Assembly: GCA_011065005.1 (NCBI GenBank)
Contig: JAAKFP010000097.1
Location: 1-8,085, forward strand
Reading direction: 5' to 3'
DNA: 8,085 nucleotides
DNA from: Chlamydiota bacterium
GTDB taxonomy: Bacteria; Chlamydiota; Chlamydiia; Chlamydiales; Waddliaceae
Part shown: one piece after another, positions 1-7,155 of the stretch
How positions within the stretch are numbered: position 1 is the first letter of the stretch
Layout of the letters: the number at the start of each line of letters is the position of its first letter
The notes under the pieces: generated by a model
The model's database searches: none
What the model was told of the DNA's origin: nothing
Seen by the model: the letters and a program-made list of their open reading frames with translations, nothing else
Made by a program: the position numbers and the translations under genes

Positions 1-12
1 TTCACTTGCTTT

Positions 13-206
13 GTTGCAAATCTTTGGAAACTAATAAGTTGACTGCAGATTTGCGCCTCGCAACTGAAGAGCTATAACAGCCTAAATGTAAAGGTTATTT
101 CTTCTAGCCTCCTTAGGGCTCGTAAGCAAATAAGTTTTACGTTTCTGGCAACTCAGCGCTTCAGATGCACGGCGCAAATTCGCAGATAAACTTATTAGTT
201 TGCAAC
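13..206. repeat. Long imperfect palindrome (MITE-like inverted repeat)
   Basis: The left arm (about 13-113) is largely the reverse complement of the right arm (about 114-206). Matching blocks include GTTGCAAA at 13-20 against TTTGCAAC at 199-206, AAACTAATAAGTT at 28-40 against its complement at 189-201, ATTTGCGCC at 49-57 against GGCGCAAAT at 171-179, and CTGAAG further in. The centre near 113 is flanked by AGCC (106-109) and GGCT (117-120). The left arm has about 10 extra bases (TCTTTGGAAA, about 21-30) relative to the right. By eye roughly 70% of positions in the arms pair. No protein is encoded. It could be a miniature inverted-repeat element or a transcribed hairpin; its left limit may lie beyond the window. 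The two-arm symmetry is seen directly; its mobile nature is inferred. Confidence 0.7.
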
Positions 207-233
207 TATCCCTACTGATAGCAAATAAAAAAA

Positions 234-262
234 TGGACACCAAATATTTAACTACTTATTGT
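234..262 (+). promoter_or_regulatory. Candidate sigma70-type promoter for the four-gene operon
   Basis: TGGACA at 234-239 matches five of six bases of the -35 consensus TTGACA. After a 17-base spacer, TATTGT at 257-262 matches four of six bases of TATAAT, including the important first, second and last positions. Transcription would start near 269 and leave a leader of about 34 bases before the ATG at 303. The site lies just outside the palindrome at 13-206. This is pattern matching only; AT-rich DNA gives such hits by chance. Confidence 0.4.
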
Positions 263-302
263 AGCCTTAACGAGAAATTATTTTAACAACATAGGAAACA
301 AC

Positions 303-1952
303 ATGAGCTACTCACCATCCTCAGTAACAAGATACCTGTCATCATTTTGGAAGTCAGAGTCACCCACAAAAAACCATACTTCCTCCAAGCAGAATAGTCC
401 TCTGCAGCTAGTAACAACCCAATCGGCCACAAGGGCACTGAATCATATGATCAGCAATAATTTACCCAGTCGCAGCTTATGCAAAGCAATTCTTTCGGAC
501 CACACTTCTTGGAGAAAAAGAATTACAGCCTTTTTTCTTGGCGGTTTGCTCCTATCCGCGGGTAAATCATGGAATCAGAATTCTAATTTGAACACCGTAT
601 CAGACGCCATCGCCATGATGACTAGAACGCTGGGTCCAGCTGCTGTCAAAGCATCGGTTATTTTTCAAATGTCAGCAATAACTGCAGCGAGTGGGAAGAG
701 TGGTGGAGCTCTGCCGAGGGCGTTGTTAGCTAGCGTAATGTTTCTACCCGAGGCAGCGTGGGGGCAGTCTGTATGTTCTCAGCTGGCGGGAAGTTATAAT
801 ACACCCGGTACAGCTTTTGGCCTCGTCATTTCTGGTAATTATGCCTATGTGGCAGATGACAGTTCCGGCCTTCAAATCATCGATGTGAGCAACGCTGCAA
901 ATCCCACACTCATGAGTACGTTTGATACGCCCGGCTTTGCTTGGGACGTCGCCATTTCTGGCAACTATGCCTATGTGGCGGATGTTTTTGCAGGTCTTCA
1001 AATCATCGATGTGAGCAATGTGGCTAACCCCACGCTTGCAGGTTCTTACGATACGCCTGACCAAGCGCGAAGTGTCGCCGTTTCCGGTAATTATGCCTAT
1101 GTAGCAGATTGGAACTCAGGTCTTCAAATCATCGACGTGAGCAATGTGGCCAATCCCACGCTCGTGGGCTCCTATAACACACCGGGCACTGCTGAAAGCA
1201 TCGCCATTTCTGGCAATTATGCCTATGTGGCGGATGGCAACGTTGGTCTTCTAATCATCGATGTAAGCAATGTAGCGAATCCCACGTTCATGGGTTTCTT
1301 TAATACACCTGGCCTTTCTTGGGACGTCGCTATTTCCGGCAATTATGCCTTCGTAGCGGATGGGCCGTCCGGTCTTCAAATCATCGATGTAAGCAATGTG
1401 GCCAATCCCACACTTGTGGGCTCTTATAATACGCCTACCGAAGCTCGCGGTATTGTTATTTCCGGCAATTATGCCTACGTGGCGGGTTTCACCGATGGCC
1501 TTCTAATTATCGATGTTAGTAGTGTAAGTAATCCAGTGTCTGCCGGCTCATCTAATACACCTGGCAGGGCTTATGATGTCGCCATTTCCGGCAATTATGC
1601 CTATATCGCAGATTATAATGATGGTCTTCAGATCATCAGTTTAGTATGCCCTACGAGTAGCACGACCTCTTCTTCCACTACCAGTACTACTAGTAACACG
1701 ACTTCTTCTTCATCCACTACCAGTAGTGCGACCTCTTCTTTAACTACTAGCAGTAGCACGGCCTCCTCTTTATCTGCGAGTACCAGTGGGGGATCGAGCC
1801 TGCCTTCAAGCAGTAGCAGAAGTAGCTCGAGCTTACCTTCAAGCAGCAGTAAGACAAGCTTGCCTCAAAGCTCGAACGTATTACCAACAACCGAGGAGTC
1901 CCAAATTTCAAGTAGTTCTACTCTGAAATGGGGTCTTGCAATCCCCGTCTAG
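303..1952 (+). CDS. LVIVD-repeat beta-propeller protein with Ser/Thr-rich tail, probably exported
   Basis: This 549-residue protein has four parts. Residues 1-70 are polar and rich in Ser, Thr and Asn. Residues 71-155 contain two hydrophobic stretches, ITAFFLGGLLLSAG (about 74-87) and ALPRALLASVMF (136-147); the second ends in AAWG-QS, like a signal-peptide cleavage site. Residues 163-448 are seven tandem units of exactly 42 residues, each with TPxxA, then SGNYAYVAD, then GLQIIDVSNVANPT, matching the LVIVD repeat family. Residues 450-540 are a low-complexity Ser/Thr tail, and the protein ends LKWGLAIPV. Seven such units probably close into one seven-bladed propeller. LVIVD proteins are typically extracytoplasmic and of unknown specific role. 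AGGAAA at 293-298 is a modest ribosome site for the ATG. The gene starts the array, 15 nt before the SET-domain gene. Substrate or partner is unknown; adhesion or host contact is inference. Confidence 0.88.
   Translation: MSYSPSSVTRYLSSFWKSESPTKNHTSSKQNSPLQLVTTQSATRALNHMISNNLPSRSLCKAILSDHTSWRKRITAFFLGGLLLSAGKSWNQNSNLNTVSDAIAMMTRTLGPAAVKASVIFQMSAITAASGKSGGALPRALLASVMFLPEAAWGQSVCSQLAGSYNTPGTAFGLVISGNYAYVADDSSGLQIIDVSNAANPTLMSTFDTPGFAWDVAISGNYAYVADVFAGLQIIDVSNVANPTLAGSYDTPDQARSVAVSGNYAYVADWNSGLQIIDVSNVANPTLVGSYNTPGTAESIAISGNYAYVADGNVGLLIIDVSNVANPTFMGFFNTPGLSWDVAISGNYAFVADGPSGLQIIDVSNVANPTLVGSYNTPTEARGIVISGNYAYVAGFTDGLLIIDVSSVSNPVSAGSSNTPGRAYDVAISGNYAYIADYNDGLQIISLVCPTSSTTSSSTTSTTSNTTSSSSTTSSATSSLTTSSSTASSLSASTSGGSSLPSSSSRSSSSLPSSSSKTSLPQSSNVLPTTEESQISSSSTLKWGLAIPV
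789..1646 (+). repeat. Seven tandem 126-bp repeats encoding LVIVD units
   Basis: Units begin at 789, 915, 1041, 1167, 1293, 1419 and 1545 with a strict 126-bp (42-codon) period and no indels. Strings such as GGCAATTATGCCTATGT and CTTCAAATCATCGATGT recur nearly unchanged, which suggests duplication or gene conversion between units. The last unit is shortened, ending in IISLVCP. The opening unit carries NAANPT where most carry NVANPT, and the sixth carries SVSNPV. Confidence 0.9.
1650..1925 (+). repeat. Low-complexity Ser/Thr-coding tail with degenerate short repeats
   Basis: Residues 450-541 of the LVIVD protein are almost entirely Ser and Thr, later Ser with LPSSSS motifs. The DNA shows imperfect repeats of about 30-45 bases built on ACGACCTCTTCTT and ACTACCAGTA, then two copies of TTCAAGCAG followed by TAG or CAG codons for Ser. 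Such tracts change length easily by slippage. The composition resembles mucin-like or O-glycosylated linkers, but glycosylation is not shown by the sequence. Confidence 0.75.
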
Positions 1953-1955
1953 ATC

Positions 1956-1961
1956 AAGGAG
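1956..1961 (+). promoter_or_regulatory. Strong Shine-Dalgarno for the ankyrin-SET-TPR gene
   Basis: AAGGAG lies six bases upstream of the ATG at 1968 and just downstream of the TAG of the previous gene (1950-1952). It is the best ribosome site in the window and fixes the start of this gene. Confidence 0.8.
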
Positions 1962-1967
1962 ATCTGT

Positions 1968-3728
1968 ATGAGTGCTCCAATAAAAAGTAATGTTGTAGAA
2001 TCCCAACAAACTCTCGCTGAACTCTTCTCAAACTTTTCTAAGGGAGTACAACACCTTTTGCAATCGAAAAACCTTTCCAAAGAGGACCAGGACAGTTTTC
2101 AAAAAACAATGGTAGTGGTCGATGGAGTAGCCAAGCGATATCTTGAAACGGGTCTTCAAACTGCAGAATTGGAAAAGAGACTTAATGAAACGAGTTTAGA
2201 TCACCTCCGCTATACCGTTGGGCTCCTCGTTCCACAAAAAGAAAAAGATGTGCACCTTGCTGTAGAAGATCTCAGCAACTTGCGTAAGGCAGCAGCATTC
2301 CTTAGGAATAATTTCGGAAACAACGATAGTTCTTTAGCACTGCCGGTTCAACAACAAAGACTTTTTCGGTCAAGGCCTGGTGAATACAGGCCAACTGAGC
2401 GTGACAAAGCAAAATTTTTGTCTAACTTTAAAAAGAATTCGCAGCATGATATCGAAATAGACCTCCCTAAAGCGGGATATCCTCCCCACTATATTCGAGC
2501 CTATAAGAAATTTATAGTGGCTTTGGTCGATGGTGATTTGGATACCGTCAAAAAATTATATTCGATGCTTAACCCAGTCTCCCCAATTAATTTACCAACG
2601 GCTGCACTTTCCGGAAACAGGCAATTAATTAATTATCTGATTGGCCAAGGAGAGGATATTAACGCAGGCTTTCTCGGACTGGGCTTTACGGCCTTGGATC
2701 ATGCCACTTTTCTTGATAATCAAAGCCTAATTACATTTTTGATGGATAGGGGCGCAAGACCAGATAAAAAAGACGGACAGGGGGCCTTGCCGGCAGATTA
2801 TGCTATTGCACTGGGTTATCAGCCTTGGGAGTTGCCGGTTTCAGATTTAAAGTATTTTAATCCCGGTACGCAAGCAATTGAGCTCATACCCATTGATGTT
2901 TTTGAGAAAAAGACTAACACGATATTTTGCCCGCGGGTTTTGGCAGGCCTCGACTATTTCGAATACGCGATGACAGGCGGAACAATACCGACAAGTCCGC
3001 TTGACGCAGCGACACAGCAGGTCTTGGAAAGCGGAGGGGACGAATCGCTCATCTTAGCCAAAGTCAGCGATCAGATCGGCTTCGGGGTTTTTGCCGGCAA
3101 AAGATTCCACAAAGGAGATCCCATCGTGTCATACGGAGGGATGCTAATCGATCTTCGGCATCCTATGGCACCGCTATCCACTTACGATCTAGGCGGTAAA
3201 ATAGGCTTTTTCGATTTTTCTATTGAAGCACTTAAATTCCGAAATTTAGGTGCTATGCTTAACCATGCCCCCAAACCAAATGCCAAACCGGTGCCGGTAA
3301 ACTATAAAGGGATAAAATACACGCTGATAGAGGCAGCGGAGGATATTCCCTTTGGCAAGCAAATTTGTTTCAGCTATGGAGAGGACTGGTTTAATAGCCG
3401 ATTCATGCCTCCTCCTCTGGATATATTGTCCGGCGCGGAAGCACAATTCCCCACACACTTACCTCTGCCATTTTTAAAAGAAAGGGCCGCAGGTAATGCT
3501 TGTTTTCGAAAAAAGGACTATGAAGGAGCAATAGCACATTATTCTACCTCAATTGCTCTGGATGCCAGCCAACCCGAAAGTTTTCATAATCGTGGGTTAG
3601 CTAAATTTAAATCGATTGATAGTGATACCCAGAGCGCAATAGATGATTATAAACAGGCGCTCAAACTTGATCCGAGTTATGCCCGAGCTAAAGCCAATTT
3701 TAAGGTGGCGCTGGATAGATTAAGGTAG
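1968..3728 (+). CDS. Ankyrin-SET-TPR protein, putative protein-lysine methyltransferase effector
   Basis: This 586-residue soluble protein shows no signal peptide or membrane segment. Residues 1-120 are charged and probably helical. Residues about 183-285 hold ankyrin-like repeats, for example TAALSGNRQLINYLIGQGEDIN and then TALDHATFLDNQSLITFLMDRGARPD. Residues about 360-473 look like a SET domain: GFGVFAGKRFHKGD (371-384) fits the AdoMet-binding GxG start, NLGAMLNHAPKPN (426-438) fits the NHSCxPN motif with the Ser-Cys replaced, and ICFSYGEDW (466-474) fits the final catalytic Tyr motif. Residues about 503-586 form TPR-like helices (ACFRKKDYEGAIAHYSTSIALD; SAIDDYKQALKLDP). SET proteins transfer methyl groups from AdoMet to lysine. 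Bacterial examples such as chlamydial NUE and Legionella RomA/LegAS4, the latter also with ankyrin repeats, modify host histones, so a secreted role is plausible but inferred. It sits between the LVIVD gene and recD2. Confidence 0.8.
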   Translation: MSAPIKSNVVESQQTLAELFSNFSKGVQHLLQSKNLSKEDQDSFQKTMVVVDGVAKRYLETGLQTAELEKRLNETSLDHLRYTVGLLVPQKEKDVHLAVEDLSNLRKAAAFLRNNFGNNDSSLALPVQQQRLFRSRPGEYRPTERDKAKFLSNFKKNSQHDIEIDLPKAGYPPHYIRAYKKFIVALVDGDLDTVKKLYSMLNPVSPINLPTAALSGNRQLINYLIGQGEDINAGFLGLGFTALDHATFLDNQSLITFLMDRGARPDKKDGQGALPADYAIALGYQPWELPVSDLKYFNPGTQAIELIPIDVFEKKTNTIFCPRVLAGLDYFEYAMTGGTIPTSPLDAATQQVLESGGDESLILAKVSDQIGFGVFAGKRFHKGDPIVSYGGMLIDLRHPMAPLSTYDLGGKIGFFDFSIEALKFRNLGAMLNHAPKPNAKPVPVNYKGIKYTLIEAAEDIPFGKQICFSYGEDWFNSRFMPPPLDILSGAEAQFPTHLPLPFLKERAAGNACFRKKDYEGAIAHYSTSIALDASQPESFHNRGLAKFKSIDSDTQSAIDDYKQALKLDPSYARAKANFKVALDRLR

Positions 3729-3739
3729 TTACGAATTCT

Positions 3740-5923
3740 ATGGATCAGGTCTTTGGATATATTGAAAGGATTACCTACCAGAATCCGGAAAATGGGTACA
3801 CTGTCGCGCAACTGCTGCAGCCTAAAAAGGCAGACCTCACTTGTATCGTGGGGATCATGCCCTCCTTGCAGCCTGGCGAATCCGTACGATGCCATGGACA
3901 ATGGAAACGCCACCTGGTCCATGGACAACAGTTTGAAGTCTCTGAGTATCGCGTTGAAGCTCCTGCTGACATTACTGGGATACGAAAGTATCTCGGTTCC
4001 GGTCTTATTAAAGGAATTGGACCTGTCTATGCTGGCCGCATTGTGGATAAATTTGGAATCGACACGTTAGACATCATAGACAGCGCGCCAGAAAAACTCC
4101 TCGACATAAGTGGTCTAGGAAAAAAACGGCTCGAAAAGATCAAAACATGTTGGAACGAGCAGAAATCTATACGGGAGGTGATGATCTTCTTGCAGTCGAA
4201 TGGCGTCAGCCCCGCCTACGCCCAAAAAATCTTTAAAGTGTATGGAAATCTAAGCACCAAAAAAGTTAAAGAGAATCCTTTTACTCTGGCAAAGGATATC
4301 ATTGGTATCGGCTTCAAAACTGCCGATGGCATTGCCAGAAACCTTGGTATTGCTAAAAACTCCCCACAAAGGATTGAATCCGGAATCGAATATGTCCTAT
4401 CGGAACTATCAAAGGAGGGGCATGTCTGTTTCCCTATAGAGCGGTTTCTGGTTGCGGCAGGGGAGATTCTGGAAGTTGACAGAAAACTCATCGAAGAGCG
4501 ATTAAACATCCTAAAAAATGAAGGGGTCATCATCCTCGAAGAGTTAATGCATGAAGGCAAACTTACCGATTTTATTTGGAATAAACCGCTATACATCTCG
4601 GAAAGAGGTATTGCCAAAGAGATCAAGAGGTTGCTGCGAGGAAAGACACACCTTCGTGCTATAGACATTGACAAAGCTCTAGAATGGGCCCAGAAGAAGC
4701 TAAACATCGATCTTGGCCACAACCAAAAAATTGCCGTTGCTAATGCTTTAACAAAAAAAATGCAAATCATCACCGGAGGTCCAGGAACAGGAAAAAGCAC
4801 CATCACCAATGCGATTCTTAGCATCACAGAAAAACTTACCAACCGAATCTATTTGGCAGCACCAACGGGACGTGCGGCAAAAAGGATGACGGAAATAACA
4901 GGAAAAAAAGCGTATACCATCCACAGCTTGTTGGAGTTTGATTTTCGTGCCGGAGGCTTTAAAAGAAACCGCGAGTCCCCATTGGATTGCGATCTGATCA
5001 TCATCGATGAAGCCAGCATGATCGACACCCTTCTGATGTATAGTCTACTCAAAGCGATCCCCACACACGCACGTGCTATATTCGTGGGAGACATCAACCA
5101 GCTCCCGAGTGTCGGCCCTGGGAATGTTCTCAAAGATATCATCTGTTCTAAATGTATCCCTGTGACGATGCTAACAGAAATTTTCCGTCAAGCAGAGGGG
5201 TCGCGCATCGTAAAAAACGCCCACCTCATTAATAATGGAAACTATCCTGATATAGTCAATATTCCCGACAGTGATTTCTACTTCATCGAAGCCAATGACC
5301 CAGAAATAGCTCTGAAGCAGATTTTAGTGCTAGTCACTCAACGCATACCAAAGAAATTCCGGTGTGACCCCTTTGACGAAATCCAAGTTTTAGCTCCGAT
5401 GAAAAGGGGCATTCTTGGAACTGAACATCTGAACGTCGTGCTGCAAGAAACTCTTAATCCTAAGGAAAACCATCTCCTCCGTTACGGGAAAAAATTTGCT
5501 GTTGATGACAAGGTGATGCAAATCCGCAATAATTATGATCGGAAAGTCTACAATGGAGATGTGGGAAGGATCGCAAAAATTGACAACATCGAACAGCAAG
5601 TTATCGTTACCTTCGACAATAGAAACGTGATTTATGACTTTTCCGATCTTGATGAAATTATTCTAGCCTATGCCGTTTCCATACACAAGTATCAGGGAAG
5701 TGAATGCCCCTGTGTTGTCATTCCCATCCACACCACCCACTTCAAGCTCCTTCATCGCAACCTATTATATACTGGTATAACACGTGGAAAAAAGCTAGTT
5801 GTACTCGTTGGAATGAAAAAAGCTATTGGAATTGCCGTGAGAAATGATGAGGTCAGAAAACGGCACACAGGATTACAGCAAACCATTCTTGAAACCCACA
5901 ACCCCACTCCTCTTGGCTTATGA
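3740..5923 (+). CDS. recD2: RecD2-family ATP-dependent DNA helicase (RecD/TraA type)
   Basis: The 727-residue length fits RecD2, the stand-alone relatives of the RecBCD alpha subunit. These are 5'-3' superfamily 1B helicases acting in DNA repair and replication-fork maintenance. The N-terminal GYIERITYQNPENGYTVAQL is typical and supports the ATG at 3740. Helix-hairpin-helix-like segments lie at 85-106 (LIKGIGPVYAGRIV) and 120-134 (LLDISGLGKKRLEKI). Helicase motifs follow in order: Walker A GGPGTGKST (346-354), motif Ia LAAPTGRAAKRM (372-383), Walker B IIIDEASM (420-427), motif III VGDINQLPSVGPG (449-461), motif IV TEIFRQA (479-485), an SH3-like stretch with VYNGDVG (603-609), AVSIHKYQGSE (645-655), and motif VI YTGITRGK (677-684). 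All catalytic motifs look intact. No clear Shine-Dalgarno precedes the ATG, which lies 11 nt after the previous stop, so translation may depend on upstream ribosomes. Its TGA overlaps the next start. Confidence 0.96.
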   Translation: MDQVFGYIERITYQNPENGYTVAQLLQPKKADLTCIVGIMPSLQPGESVRCHGQWKRHLVHGQQFEVSEYRVEAPADITGIRKYLGSGLIKGIGPVYAGRIVDKFGIDTLDIIDSAPEKLLDISGLGKKRLEKIKTCWNEQKSIREVMIFLQSNGVSPAYAQKIFKVYGNLSTKKVKENPFTLAKDIIGIGFKTADGIARNLGIAKNSPQRIESGIEYVLSELSKEGHVCFPIERFLVAAGEILEVDRKLIEERLNILKNEGVIILEELMHEGKLTDFIWNKPLYISERGIAKEIKRLLRGKTHLRAIDIDKALEWAQKKLNIDLGHNQKIAVANALTKKMQIITGGPGTGKSTITNAILSITEKLTNRIYLAAPTGRAAKRMTEITGKKAYTIHSLLEFDFRAGGFKRNRESPLDCDLIIIDEASMIDTLLMYSLLKAIPTHARAIFVGDINQLPSVGPGNVLKDIICSKCIPVTMLTEIFRQAEGSRIVKNAHLINNGNYPDIVNIPDSDFYFIEANDPEIALKQILVLVTQRIPKKFRCDPFDEIQVLAPMKRGILGTEHLNVVLQETLNPKENHLLRYGKKFAVDDKVMQIRNNYDRKVYNGDVGRIAKIDNIEQQVIVTFDNRNVIYDFSDLDEIILAYAVSIHKYQGSECPCVVIPIHTTHFKLLHRNLLYTGITRGKKLVVLVGMKKAIGIAVRNDEVRKRHTGLQQTILETHNPTPLGL

Positions 5924-6960
5924 AAAAATCCTATGCTTTTCTAAATTCTTCGCTCTGGACCGCTATCATGGGAGTGTGTCTTCTCACATTCTTCTGGATC
6001 GGCAACACCCTCATATCCACACGTACCCCACAAGAGGGAAAGCCTGCCGAGCTTTACAGCAACCAAACTCTTGATGACCTGCAACTCACATTTTCGCAAG
6101 CTATTAAGGAAGCGGAAAGTTCTGTTCAGCTTATAATCTACACCCTCACCGATAAAAAAATTCTCCACGCACTCAGAACCCAAAGTGAGGAAGGGATCGA
6201 TGTACAAATCATCTGCGATGCAGAAGCCTCGCGAAGTGTCGTAAAAAAGCTAGGACCCAAAGTGAAAACGGTCCTCCGTAAAGCAAAAGGATTGATGCAT
6301 CAAAAGATCTTGGTTGTCGACGGAAAAAAGGTTTGGATCGGCTCTGCGAATATGACTCCAACATCATTAAGAGCACATCACAATCTCGTCTTAGGCCTAC
6401 AAAACTCTGATCTTGCAAAAAACATCCTCGAAAAAAAGCAAACAATGACCGATAAAGGGGCGATACATCCTGTAACAACTTGTAACTTTGACATTGGCGG
6501 GCAAGATGTTGAAATGTGGTTTCTCCCCGACAATCCTGATGGTGACAAAAGGATAAAACAGCTGATCCAAACAGCAAAAAAGACGATCAAAGTTGCGATG
6601 TTTACTTGGACTCGACTCGATCTTGTCAACGAGATAATTCATGCAAAAAACCGCGGAGTCGCCACCCAAGTAGCTCTTGATGCACACTCAGGTGCTGGAG
6701 TTAGCGCCAAAGTCGCCGCAGCCCTCCATAGTGGAGGAGTCCCTATTCGTTTCAGCAAAGGGGAAGCTATCCTACATCATAAATTCATGATCATAGACGA
6801 CAGAGTCCTTGTCGTCGGCTCTGCAAACTGGACCCACGCAGCTTTTACAAAAAATGATGATTGCTTCGTCGTTCTACAAGACCTCACAGTTCCGCAAAAA
6901 CGATTTCTCAAAAACCTCTGGAGGGTTATCGTTGCCGACTCCGAGCCTTATGAAATCTAA
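5920..6960 (+). CDS. Membrane-anchored phospholipase D family protein with two HKD motifs
   Basis: This 346-residue protein starts with a hydrophobic segment (residues about 11-32) after MKKSYAFLNSS, likely an uncleaved signal-anchor that places the catalytic part outside the cytoplasmic membrane. Two PLD half-domains follow. The first has H127, K129 and D134 with GSAN at 141-144; the second has H286, K288 and D293 with GSANW at 300-304. Both HKD sites are complete, so a functional phosphodiesterase with a covalent phospho-His intermediate is expected. Family members include cardiolipin synthases, phospholipases and Nuc-type endonucleases; the sequence alone does not decide which. It is shorter than a typical cardiolipin synthase (about 480 residues with two N-terminal membrane helices), which favours a nuclease or phospholipase. 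The ATG overlaps the recD2 TGA (ATGA) and has no Shine-Dalgarno of its own, pointing to translational coupling. Chlamydiae carry several PLD-like proteins. Confidence 0.92.
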   Translation: MKKSYAFLNSSLWTAIMGVCLLTFFWIGNTLISTRTPQEGKPAELYSNQTLDDLQLTFSQAIKEAESSVQLIIYTLTDKKILHALRTQSEEGIDVQIICDAEASRSVVKKLGPKVKTVLRKAKGLMHQKILVVDGKKVWIGSANMTPTSLRAHHNLVLGLQNSDLAKNILEKKQTMTDKGAIHPVTTCNFDIGGQDVEMWFLPDNPDGDKRIKQLIQTAKKTIKVAMFTWTRLDLVNEIIHAKNRGVATQVALDAHSGAGVSAKVAAALHSGGVPIRFSKGEAILHHKFMIIDDRVLVVGSANWTHAAFTKNDDCFVVLQDLTVPQKRFLKNLWRVIVADSEPYEI

Positions 6961-6979
6961 CCGTTCACCTCTATCCGTT

Positions 6980-7145
6980 AACCGCGAAGAACGCGAAGGA
7001 AGCGAAGAAAACGCGAAGATTATTCCATTGATGTAGAACAAGGAGAAGCTGGTCAAAGATGGTATCAAACGATTCATTCAGACCAAACTCTACTAATTAA
7101 TAAAATCTTCGCGCACCCTTCGCTTCCTTCGCGATCTTCGCGTTC
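6980..7145. repeat. 42-nt CGCGAAG-type inverted repeat pair, potential large hairpin
   Basis: The left arm 6980-7021 and the reverse complement of the right arm 7104-7145 match at 35 of 42 positions without gaps, including the perfect 16-base core CGCGAAGGAAGCGAAG. The arms are separated by 82 bases (7022-7103). Each arm is itself built from iterated CGCGAAG or GCGAAG units. Similar repeats are familiar to me from intergenic DNA of many environmental bacteria, but I cannot check copy number here. Starting 20 bases after the PLD stop, the stem could stop transcription or protect the 3' end of the operon mRNA; there is no clear U-tract, so a classical terminator is not shown. It could equally be a mobile palindromic unit. 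Confidence 0.85.
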
Positions 7146-7155
7146 AGATAATCTA

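Noticed and set aside
1..302. A partial upstream gene entering from the left edge
   Set aside because: No frame of useful length is open on either strand, and the palindromic symmetry explains the sequence.
744..1064. A 106-codon minus-strand frame with repeated HIDDLK and CHIGI strings
   Set aside because: Its repetitiveness is the reverse complement of the LVIVD repeats and not an independent gene.
4216..4842. A 208-codon open frame on the minus strand
   Set aside because: It lies entirely antisense to the conserved recD2 helicase, has no recognisable motif and a composition expected of a reverse-strand shadow.
6809..7036. A 75-codon plus-strand frame running into the CGCGAAG repeat
   Set aside because: It overlaps the PLD second HKD region in another frame; only the repeat makes its end look charged and protein-like.
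6980..7145. CRISPR-like array
   Set aside because: There are only two copies, in inverted orientation, without regular spacers or nearby cas genes.
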